Shown: positions 12,882 through 21,919 of the stretch, piece by piece
Layout of the letters: each line of letters starts with the position of its first letter
Position numbering within the stretch: position 1 is the first letter of the stretch
Origin: Knoxdaviesia capensis
Lineage: Eukaryota > Ascomycota > Sordariomycetes > Microascales > Gondwanamycetaceae
DNA: 64,000 nucleotides
NCBI GenBank assembly: GCA_001510575.1
Contig: LNGK01000008.1
Coordinates: forward strand, 1,872,340 to 1,936,339
Direction of reading: 5' to 3'
Position numbers and translations under genes: made by a program
The notes under the pieces: generated by a model
Databases searched by the model: none
Told to the model about the DNA's origin: nothing
What the model saw: only the letters and a program-made list of their open reading frames with translations

Positions 12882-14463
12882 TTAGGCCTTAGCCGCCCCG
12901 CGCGCGGCGCGGTTAGGCGTTATATCGTAGATATCGTCGTCGTCCGACACGTTGTCCTCGTTGACGGCGCGGTTCTGCGCCGCCCGCGACGACCCCATGT
13001 GGAACGGGTCGAGCGGGTGGCGCGATCCCCCGCCGGCGGCCCCCGCATCCGGATCGCGGAACGGGTCCTCGGTCGCCTCCGCCGGCGCGTACGTTTCCTT
13101 TCCCTTGCCGTTGCGTGGCGCGCCGGGCGGCGGCGCAAAGTCAATCAAGCTGGCCGCGAGCTGCGGGGCCGCCGTGCCCGTGGGGATGGCGCCAGCCGCG
13201 ACTGCCGCTGGCGGCGGGCCGGCAGGCGGCAACACCGCGTTGTTGTCGTCGGGCGCAAACAGCTTGCGCGCGTTGATTAACGCGCGCTGGTGCTGGTTGA
13301 GGGCGCGCTGCAGCTGCTCGTTGGTGTCGAGCAGGTGCTCCATAGTCTCGGTGTCGGGCCGCGGGTTCTCCGACGCCATGTAGGCCTGCACGCTACGCGA
13401 GGCGCTGGCGCACCGGTCGGAGAACTCCTTCAGCAGGTCGCTGCCCAGCACCTCGCTGGGCGGCGTGTTGCTGACCACCTGCTCGAGGAGCTTGGCCGAC
13501 GTCAGCGCTTCCTCCAGCCGCGCCGCCAGCTCGACCGGGCTGGGCAGCTTATTGCCCTTGTGGGTGCGGGCAAAGTATTCAGGCGACCGCTGCTGGCGCG
13601 GGCCACCGTCGGTCGCGTTGAAATTCTGAGGCATTACGAAGGGGCCAGGCTGCATTGGGGGCATTCGCGGCTAACGGAGGTTGGTTGCAACAAGGTTAGC
13701 ATGACAGATCAAGAAGGCAGAGGGGATTTCCAGTTGGAGATGCGAGGCCAAAACACCCCGCTTGTAGCGTCTTGGGCCGTCCGTAGGTGTTGTGTTGTGC
13801 CAGGGGGAGTGGTTGGTGGTGGGAATAGGCAACAAAAGTTTCACAGGGAGGCAAGCAACGGGGCAGTGAGCGGCAATGAACTTGCAGGAACTATTGGCCT
13901 CGGATAGCCAGCCGCGGGATCTCCAGCAGGCGGCATAGCGGTCATCACAGGAATCATTGGGGGTGCGATGATGGGTGGAGCGAAGGGATAGTTGGGATAG
14001 GCCATGGTCGCAGCGGTAAAGTGAATCTGGACCGGCATTGGCACAGGCACGACCATCATGGCCGGTGGACGACGTACACCGTATTTGTGGTAGGCCTTCT
14101 CCTTCTCCTTCTTCCACATTTCGACCAGCAGCCGCAGGTTCTCGTCGTCGGCTTTGCCGTACTCGAAGGTGTCCAGCGTCTCCATGAGAAGGGTCTGCAC
14201 GCTGGTATCGCGACACGACCGCAGCAGATCGCGCGTGGTCTCGACAAAGCGCTTGTCCAGGTTGCGGGTGAACGACGGGCCGGGGTTGTCGGAGAGGATG
14301 CGCATCAGCATGATGGCATTGTACTGGTATGACCGTTTCGTCGAGTAGTCTTTCGAGAGGTACTTGCGGAGGAGGCGGGCGCATTCGGCGGCGGCGGCTG
14401 GCGACGATTCGGCCGACTCGACAATGGGGGGGAGGTGGAGGACCTCATCGCCCTGTAGGGTTG

Positions 14464-14496
<33 letters not shown>

Positions 14497-15026
14497 CGAT
14501 TGGCAAGCTGGAAAGGGGCGGCGATGCAGTAGAATCGGGAGGTAGACTTACAGCAGAGGTGGCGGGGGTTGAGCAGAACTTGATCTGTTACACGGGCGAA
14601 AACAAAAAAAAACGGGTGGTCAGTGAAAACGGTCGGCCGGTGCAAAGAACCCGGGAGCGGGAGTGGAATGCCGGCTCGTACCAGAGCGGCACCGGCGATG
14701 CCTTCGGGGGTATCGGGGGCGGCCGTAGACGTGGGCGCATCAGAGCCGAGACCTAAAGGGAGACAAACGAGGGGAGAAGCGGAGTTAGCGTGGAGATCGG
14801 ACAAGGCTCCAAGTAAGCAGGGAAACATATGGGTAGTTCCGAGCGGCGGCGGAAGGGCAAGAGCATGTGTTTCGGGATCTATGTAGTCGGCCTGGTGGCA
14901 TTGAGCGCAGGCAGCAACGGAGCAGAGCCGATTTGCCCTCCACGCACCAAACGCCTCTTTTCGTCCACATTCCGCGCTCGCATATGCAGAGTCACGGGCT
15001 GAAGCAGTGTCTTGGCAGCCCATTTT

Positions 15027-15064
<38 letters not shown>

Positions 15065-15261
15065 ACTTCCTCGCGCGTAGTCTCTCGACACACCGCAGAC
15101 AGGCAGAAGCGATCAAGACAACGAACCAACACAGCGAGACACACAGAAGCAGCACCAGAAACACAGCGTCTATCCAATCACGGCCACGGGGGAGCAAAGC
15201 ATCTCGTACCAGTCTGAGTTCTCCGCTTGATGGTGCCCAAGACACCCTTCATGGACTTCAT
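12882..15261 (-). CDS. VHS + GAT domain endosomal adaptor (LSB5-like)
   Basis: Proposed exons on the minus strand: 15261-15210, 14752-14682, 14584-14552, 14452-13886 and 13670-12882, giving 503 residues. Phases agree across all joins. The N terminus MKSMKGVLGTIKRRTQT leads into a helical VHS fold (about residues 25-165; conserved pieces include ALIKFCSTPATS, RSYQYNAIMLMRILSDN and ETLDTFEYGK). A Pro-rich linker follows, then a GAT-type three-helix region (about 282-395, starting LPSPVELAARLEEAL), and an acidic tail SDDDDIYDIT near the C terminus. VHS/GAT proteins such as yeast Lsb5 and the GGAs bind ubiquitinated cargo and work between endocytosis and endosomes; no GGA ear domain is visible. 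The short internal exons and microsatellites in introns 1 and 3 are unusual. The last intron has no good GT donor in phase; a GC donor (CCT|GCAAGT) fits best, with a GT alternative at 13891. Confidence 0.85.
14468..14496. repeat. (GA)n microsatellite inside VHS/GAT intron 3
   Basis: About fourteen GA units. On the coding strand this is a CT array that forms the pyrimidine tract of the third intron, just before the acceptor CCCTACAG. Length change here could affect splicing. Confidence 0.9.
15028..15060. repeat. (CT)n microsatellite inside VHS/GAT intron 1
   Basis: About sixteen CT units, read as GA on the coding strand, within the 457-nt first intron. Confidence 0.9.
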
Positions 15262-15738
15262 TTTGGCGTGGGGACCGAGGTGGAGCGAGACGGATCGAGT
15301 GAGGGGGTTTCGGTGAGTATGCGTTGAGGAGATTGCGGAGAGACCTGGGGAGATCTGAAGAGGAGTCTGGGGAAGGTTTAAGACTTGGTGAACAGGGCGG
15401 GTGCACGGAATTCAGTGGCTGAAAAAAAAGAGGTCAGGGATTTAGATATGCATATATGGATATATAAGAATAGCTTTAGGAAAAGCTAGAAAAAGGGTAT
15501 CATGAATATGCTTCAAAAAAATAATCAAAGAAAGATAACAACTACCAAGATGAAGAATGAAAGTAGAAAAGAAGAGAAGAGACGATAAAAGGTGAGGCAA
15601 AACATGAGACATGGTTCAGGGTGAAGATTTCTTGGGGTTCCTGGATTTTATCAGGAGTTTTTGAGAAACGGCAGGAGCTGATTACGCAGCAGATTCAAGC
15701 AAATCACCAACCGATGCATCTAAGCGCTATAATGGCTT

Positions 15739-15786
15739 GCTATAGTGGCTTAGCCAAGAGAAAGTTGAAGGCTGTACCACTATAGC
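15739..15786. repeat. perfect 10-bp inverted repeat
   Basis: GCTATAGTGG at 15739-15748 is matched by its exact reverse complement at 15777-15786, with a 28-nt loop. A third imperfect copy, GCTATAATGG, lies at 15726-15735. It may be a hairpin, a regulator site or the relic of a small inverted-repeat transposon. Confidence 0.6.
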
Positions 15787-15844
15787 GGGGATGTGCACTT
15801 AGCAAGGCGCCACCGAAGAACCTTCTGGGAAGCTACGAATAACC

Positions 15845-16288
15845 TTAACCGTTCTTGCCTTTTTGTCGGCATGGACTCGTAATTCCAGATTTAAGCTTCA
15901 GATGACACGAAGCCCCCGATAGATGCATATATATCGCGGTATCTTCGCACATTACGTACCGAGCCAAGCCAGAACAACCTCCATACATACATACATACGT
16001 AAGTGCACCGGGCGGAATCTCCGACAAATCTGGATTTTCAGGTGGCAGCCTGAAAAGGCGGCCCTGATAGCCCGGGTTTCGACTTCGATAGCCGGAAACC
16101 CCGATCAGGCAAGCAATCGTGCAACAGAGGCCTATCATTTCCATGGGAACATGCCAAAAAGAAGCAGGAAAAATACGCCGACCCTGGATTTGGATCACCT
16201 GCATCTTTGCATTTGAGTGCATTGCTGCAGACACCGCCATATGCACAAACCCGGCCACACACATCCAGACGTCGATAAAGTTGCCCAC
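15845..16288 (-). CDS. doubtful small membrane-type ORF
   Basis: An open frame of 147 codons, possibly longer at its 5' end or spliced. The first half reads like real protein, with two hydrophobic stretches (WMCVAGFVHMAVSAAMHS and MEMIGLCCTIACLIGV), each followed by polar or basic residues. The second half is compositionally ordinary and rich in Pro and Gly. Third codon positions are less G/C-biased than in the neighbouring genes. The annotated first codon reads ATG after reverse complement only if GTG is allowed, so a real start may lie upstream around 16331. I recognise no family. It may be a short fungal gene, an old fragment or chance. Confidence 0.25.
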   Translation of the reverse strand: MGNFIDVWMCVAGFVHMAVSAAMHSNAKMQVIQIQGRRIFPASFWHVPMEMIGLCCTIACLIGVSGYRSRNPGYQGRLFRLPPENPDLSEIPPGALTYVCMYGGCSGLARYVMCEDTAIYMHLSGASCHLKLKSGITSPCRQKGKNG

Positions 16289-17128
16289 GGATAATCCAGA
16301 TCTGTTGTCGTTGCACCCAAAAGCAAGCCATATCTCAAAGCAAAGGTCTCAAGAACCAAACTTCCCCACCTCTTATCACCAGACTTGGGAGACCATGCTC
16401 GACATCGGGGAGTGGAGACAGCACTGAAACAGGATGGAGAGGAAGAAAAAAGCGGCATCGAGACCCGCCATCAGGCATTAAAACACAAATGGGAGAAATC
16501 ATTGATTCATTCCTTCGTTCTTTCAAGTTCCAAACTCAGAGGCACTTCATATATGATTCACCTTCTTAAGCCAACACCTCTCATGAACCAACATGGCAGG
16601 ACAGTATTTTCTTTTCAAACATAACCGGCTTCCTCTTGCCATCGTCATTTCCTGATTTATAAATGATCTAGAATACACAGCACGATGGCTTTGAGCCGAT
16701 AATTTCAGCTTTCAACGAAATAGTTAAAACGTTATTGATGAATTACACCGTGAGGCTTATCGGGCCAATCAGAACGTGTTGCGATAAGCCCGACACCGAT
16801 CAACATCATCGCAGTTTCAACAACACGAACGACCTTCTCAAATAACTCCCTCACGTTTTCTACAATATCGTCCCTCGTGCCTATCCAGAATACATTACGT
16901 TCATTTTTTTTTGTTCAATTCAAACTCATGATGTAGACTTCTAAACTTTTATGAATGAAACAGCTAAAGGAAGGCCTCGCAAGACCCTACCCCCTTTCGA
17001 ATTGAGCACGTACCAACGCCATCTTAACGCCAGCAAACACAAGAGAAAAGCAAGAAGAAGAAAAAGAAAAACAGGGCCATAAGCCACATGCACTTCTGCT
17101 AAGCTACCAGGACTCCGGGTCGTCAACA

Positions 17129-18933
17129 TCACGCGTCAATCACCATTGTGTCGTCTCCGTCCAGCGCCATCGTCGTCGGCTCAGCCTTGGGCACGCCGCG
17201 TCCACGGCCCGAAAGCAACTCCTTGCGAATCTCCGGTCCGATGGCCTGATGTCCATGGGTCAGGAGCAGGTCGAGCAGCGCCTCGCGTTGGTCCTCGGTG
17301 ATGTCGTTCTTGTACCGCTCGGCGAACGCGAGGAAGCACTGGTGCCATATCACGGGCAGGCGGCCGCGGTTCAGATCGGACAGGTCGACGTCCTGGCCGG
17401 GCCGGACCGAAACCGGGTCCACGCTGCGGAAGCGGAGGAAGTCTACACATCCCAGAATTGAAAATGGTTAGCCGACACAATCCCCAACAGTCGACGCCCG
17501 TACATAAATGCGGGCGTTCGGTGGGGGTGGGGTGGGAACTCACGGAAAACTAGCGCGTCAACCACACTCCACGGCAGAGCGTACTTCTTCTCCAATAGCG
17601 CCTTGATGAGGATATTCACCGCACCACCGCCCTCAACACCATCCGACGCACCGCGCGCCGAAATCTCACACAGACCAGCGAGCGCCGCCGCCGAGTGCAG
17701 GATCGGTACCGACACACGGGTCAGCACGGCAGCCACGATAGTGGCCTCGCGCGCGGTCAAGTTGTCAGACACCAGCGGGAACAAAAACCCCTTGAACCAT
17801 GCGGAGCGGCTGTACAGACCGCGCTTGAGCGCCTTGAACAGGTGCACGTTCAGCTTGCCGTGCTCGTAAATGTCCTCGCGCACGCGCGGCAGGATGATCA
17901 TCTCCAGGAACACGCGCGACACCTCCTTTCTGCCCGAGGTGAAGATCTTGGTGGCTTCGTAGCAGGCGTTCGGCGTCCAGTCCTCGGGTTTTGTGAGCTG
18001 GATGATTTCCTCCCACTGTTGCCAGCACAAACAAATGCACGTTAGTATTCAGAGTGTTTTTCTTCTTTGGCTGGTGTGAGATCCATTGGGGTGGAGACAT
18101 ACGCGAGGAACGGTCGGCAACACTTTGAACGGCTTCGGGATCTCTGCAAAGTGTGGTCATAAGAGTGTCAGTTAAATCATATCGCCCAGGTCAACACCCA
18201 AAAGATCCCAGAACATCTGGTGCTGGAGACTGCGCGACATACTTCCGCTCTTCCATCTCGACAGAATCTCTCCGATCTTGGTGAACACGTCGACGACCTT
18301 CTCCGGCAGCTCCGAGTTATCTTCGTAGTCCGGCTCGCGCATGTCGTGCTCGGCCTCGTGCTGGCGGATCTTCTCCATGATCAGATCCGCCAGGTTGGTC
18401 GGCTCCTCCTGCTCGCCACTCTCGCCGTCGCCCGGCCGGCGGTCCCAGCCATGCTTCAGCAGCGGGTCCTCGTCAATCTCTGGCAGGAACTTGCGGAACG
18501 CCTCGAGATCCTCCGGGTCGACGTCGATCTCCTCCACCGCCTCCTCCTCGTCGCCCCAGGCGTCCTCGTCCCCGGGAAACGCCGCATCGTCGTCGTCGTC
18601 GTCGTCTCCATCGTGCACCCCCGGCATCCCGGAGTCGTCGAATCTCGACTCGTATGTGAACGCGCTGGGCGTGTCGTTGTCCCCCGCGGCAGCGGCCTTG
18701 GCCGCCGCATCTTGGGCTGCCGCCTCGTGCGTCAGCTCTTGGCCCAGCTGCAAAATGCTCCGCGATGCGCGCGCATCGACGAACTGCGGCTGGTCGGACT
18801 TCTCGTCGGTCGATTTCGACCGGCCCTTCTTCTTGCGCGGCTGTGATCGCAACGGGCCGGCGGCCAGGTAGTCGGATTCGAGAGGATCATGGCGGCGTCT
18901 TGCCGACGTCGGGGTGGGCGGGGCTTTGGGCAT
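17129..18933 (-). CDS. ENP1: bystin, 40S ribosome biogenesis factor
   Basis: Exons 18933-18243, 18143-18103, 18015-17545/17544 and 17442-17129 give 505 residues with phases consistent at every join. The N-terminal third is charged: a basic RSQPRKKKGRSKS stretch (a likely nuclear signal), then very acidic blocks with an eight-Asp run. The C-terminal bystin domain (about 195-490) carries recognisable family segments: SGKIPKPFKVLPTVPRWEE, ACYEATKIFTS, KALKRGLYSRSAWFKGFLFP and VVDALVFHFLRFR. Yeast Enp1 is an essential nuclear/nucleolar component of the small-subunit processome and of late pre-40S particles. The start is the first ATG in frame and gives MPKAPPTPTSARRRHDPL. Its promoter is shared head-to-head with HGH1, another translation-related gene, so the two could be co-regulated. 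Length is close to that of other fungal bystins. Confidence 0.95.
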
Positions 18934-19468
18934 TTTTTGGCAAGTTTTGGGTGTGAGGACAAAGGTGATTGCCGTTGAATCAGGAGAGAAAGGCCTGCGG
19001 TGAATATGTCGTAAGTATGCCGTTGGCTTGTGGTTTAGCGGAATCGTGAAGCTCAAGTAATTATTGTCTTGATCGAAAACGAAATCATAAAAAAAGATTT
19101 TAGTTTGGGTTTAAATTCGCGATAAGATAACGGCCACTGGAAATATTTTGCTTGTGGAGGGGAATTTTTGGCGGTCAGAACTGGCAGAATGTGCTGAAGT
19201 CCTGAGCCAGGTACTGAGTACTTCAGAATCTACCAAAGCCACAAGCCAAACAGACGTACTATATACCTTCTTCCGACTTGGAGGGGCAAATTTTTTTGGG
19301 TGTAGCGTTTTCTCTGACACCACATTTATCATCACTTTTTCTTCTTCCATTAACTTCTATCAGTGACTCTTTAAAAGAACGTCTATTTCGAGACGATATT
19401 CTCACTCCAATCCTCTTTTCCTTCTTCATTGTATCACGATAGCTCATCCTAGAGCTACAAATCTCAAA
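18934..19468. promoter_or_regulatory. shared divergent promoter of bystin and HGH1
   Basis: 535 bases separate the two start codons, so both genes must be driven from here. Visible landmarks are a T-rich GCAAATTTTTTTGG element at about 19285-19300, reminiscent of the yeast rRNA-processing element, and CTCATC at 19443-19448, the core of the PAC motif (reverse complement GATGAG), only 20 bases before the HGH1 ATG. These matches are short and could be chance. Confidence 0.5.
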
Positions 19469-20765
19469 ATGCCAACAGAACTCGAAGAGGTATGTTCCAG
19501 TGAAAGCAGCAAGGGAAACAACATGCATGAATCGTCGACTAACACGCATCAACATCAACAGCTTGTTGGCTTCATCAGCCACCCTACGCCACAACTTCGG
19601 CAGGTGGCCGTGGTGAACTTGGTTCCCTACTCATCCTCAGATCCCGCAGTCTTCAAAATCGACGATTTCCGGGCAATACGGACGTTGAAATTGTTGACAC
19701 GGGACCGACCAGTACGTCGCACCCCTTATTGCCAACCCTAACCCTAAACCCGGCTGTACATCGTATTGTGTGCCTAACAAGATTGGCTTTAAAACAGCAA
19801 ATTTCTCAATATGCGGTTCTGATTTTGGTTAACTTGTCTGCGGACGAGGAGATCCTGAAGATTCTTGCCACTGATGACGATTTCATCAACTTGGTGTTGG
19901 CGCGGCTGATAGTATGTACTGCCCGCTATATGGCATGTGAGGCCCCGGAATCATTGGATTAACAGATCTTTTGTAACAGAACCCCGAGGAACCCAATGCC
20001 GATTCCCTATCCATGCTGCTCGCCAACCTAGTAAAATGGGAGGGCCTGAAGAGCATAATAGACAAGAAGCAAAAAGCCCCGGAGACCCTGCAGTCCGACG
20101 ACCGCGTGCTCAACCAGCTGGTGGACGTGTTCGTCAAGGGCTCCGAGAAGGGCTCCGACACGACCTTCAACAAGAACGCCAACTTCGACTACCTGGCGTA
20201 CGTGTTCGCCGACCTGGCCAAGTTCCCCGAGGTGCGGCAGTACTTCCTGACGCGCCAGGAGTACGACCACGACTTCCCGCTGACCAAGCTCAAGGTGTTC
20301 ACCGAGCACGCGTCGGCCGTGCGCCGCAAGGGCGTGGCCAGCACCATCAAGAACATCGCCTTCGACACCGACGCCCACGACCGCCTGACCGACGAGGACG
20401 GCCTGAACGTGCTGCCGTACGTGCTGCTGCCGATCATCGGCAGCGAGGAGTACGACGACGACGAGTCGCTGGACATGCTGCCCGATCTGCAGCTGCTGCC
20501 GCCAGACAAGGCGCGCGATCCCGACCCGGATATCGTCCAGACGCATGTCGAGACCCTCACCATCTTCACCACTACCCGCCCTGTCCGCGAGTACATGCGC
20601 CGCATCAACGTGTACCCGGTTATCCGCGAGACGCATAAGCGTGTCAACCACGACGGCGTGCGGGAGGCCTGCGAGCGCATCGTGCAGGTTCTGTGTCGGG
20701 ACGAGACCGATGGGGCGAATGTAGAGGAGGTCAACGACGAAGATAACCAGATGATTGAGCTTTAA
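19469..20765 (+). CDS. HGH1: HGH1 family protein, eEF2-folding chaperone adaptor
   Basis: Exons 19469-19489, 19562-19711, 19798-19911 and 19980-20765, all in phase 0, give 356 residues. The protein is an armadillo/HEAT-like helical array: an N-terminal repeat LVGFISHPTPQLRQVAVVNL, then QYAVLILVNLSADEEILKIL and SMLLANLVKWEGLKSIID. Family landmarks are FDYLAYVFADLAKFPEVRQYF, trimmed here to its core DYLAYVFADLAKFP, and GVASTIKNIAFD, followed by LPYVLLPIIGSEEYD. Yeast Hgh1 (human HGH1/FAM203) works with the TRiC/CCT chaperonin and Hsp90 to fold translation elongation factor 2 in the cytosol. The tiny 7-codon first exon is supported by a consensus GTATGT donor and by the domain continuing directly in exon 2. 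Intron 2 contains telomere-like CCCTAA repeats. Length is normal for the family. Confidence 0.93.
19734..19750. repeat. short interstitial telomere-like repeat in HGH1 intron 2
   Basis: AACCCTAACCCTAAACC, slightly more than two copies of the fungal telomere unit, lies in the 86-nt second intron of HGH1. It could be a binding site for a TTAGGG-type factor or a scar of break repair. Confidence 0.7.
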
Positions 20766-21919
20766 AGAATTCCCAACCAATAAAGGCGTCCTGTCTCTCC
20801 TTATTTTATCTCTCCTTTTTCCCGCCCCTTTATCTCCTATACTAGGGTTAACAACCCTAAGAACCTGGCATCATCACCACCATCCCATATAAACCTGCCC
20901 GCCATCGCTGCCGGCCGCATATAACCTTCCGCCGGACCGACAACAGCAGGCCGCCAGACGACAGCAGACGGCGTACAGTGTGCCGTACAGTGCTGACAAC
21001 GCGCGCCGCATCAACAGCAAACATGAGTATACCTTATAAGGGCCGTTTGGAATGTTGACTTTCGCCGAGAAGGCGGCTGGGCAGTACCCAGTTCAGGACA
21101 AACTCGTGCATTTGGTGGAACGGTGATCGACCCCGCTTGACAACCGACGAGTCGCGGGTTCGAATTCCCTCGGGGGATTTGGGTTGCGGATCGACGACAA
21201 AGAGATGTAGTCCTACCGAAGCTGGGCGGCAACAGCGGTTGAACCAGCGGACGAACTCTTTTTTGTACCCTATTATAATTATATTTTCCCTATATTCTAT
21301 TTTGCGTAGATGGGCCGTGGGATTGCTGGATGTTCTGCTGTTAAAAAAAAAAAAAAAAAAGTTCGACTCGGAGGGTGAACAGCACTATGGTGAGAGGACG
21401 ACGTTCTTAGGGTTGGCAGTGGCCAACTTTCACCCACCAAGATTGGCAGGCACAAACATGATACCCATTCTACAAATAATCAAGTTTCAAAAAGAATAAT
21501 CAATTCAGGGGTATTTTCCAACCTCTCTATAAAACAAATCGTGTATGCTCGCCAGGAACAACATCCAAGAGGAACAAATAAGAGCAATCTCCTGAAAACT
21601 GGGATGCAACTTCGTCAAAAATAGATAAGAGAACATCGTAGATTCTGGTTGATTATGCAAAGGCCGTATTCGGCGTACGATTGCCGTGGCACAAAAAAGA
21701 AACAGCTTGTGGGAAACATGAAATAAGGAGCGTAAGAGAAGCTAACAAGAAATGTGTGGGATATCTAGGCTAAATGAACATGGACTGAGTGAGATGATGC
21801 GGAGCGATGGTGAATATGGTAAAAAATGAACACATGAACATGATAGTGTGGTGTGAAGTCGTAAAATGGCGATGATATATGGAAGGAAACAGAGAGCACA
21901 CTTGGGTGCTCGCGGCTTT
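20766..21919. other. convergent spacer between HGH1 and CSC1
   Basis: The 3' ends of HGH1 (+) and the channel gene (-) face each other across 1.15 kb. A telobox-like word occurs at about 20853. The middle holds a SINE-like element, listed separately. The remainder towards 21900 is AT-rich and probably 3' UTR of the channel gene. Confidence 0.6.
21106..21360 (+). mobile_element. SINE-like element with tRNA head and poly-A tail
   Basis: A pol III A box (TGGTGGAACGG, 21113-21123) and a B box (GGTTCGAATTC, 21157-21167) start 44 bases apart, the spacing of tRNA positions 8 and 52. With that numbering, positions 33-36 read T-GAC, a valine-type anticodon after U33. The acceptor, anticodon and T stems do not pair, so it is not a working tRNA. 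About 175 bases of tRNA-unrelated sequence follow, then a run of 18 A at 21343-21360. This is the classic layout of a tRNA-derived SINE. I could not see a clean target-site duplication. Confidence 0.45.

Larger units (their letters stand above)
15262..17128. other. spacer between VHS/GAT gene and bystin
   Basis: Upstream region of the VHS/GAT gene and 3' side of bystin. It holds a perfect 10-bp inverted repeat, a CATA repeat near 15985-16000 and one doubtful ORF on the minus strand, listed separately. The rest is AT-rich without coding character. Confidence 0.5.

Noticed and set aside
20028..20780. 250-codon minus-strand ORF opposite HGH1
   Set aside because: Antisense frame, Val/His/Leu-rich, explained by the HGH1 codons.
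21106..21178. tRNA-Val (GAC)
   Set aside because: Boxes and anticodon position fit, but acceptor, anticodon and T stems do not pair. It is better explained as a SINE head or tRNA relic.
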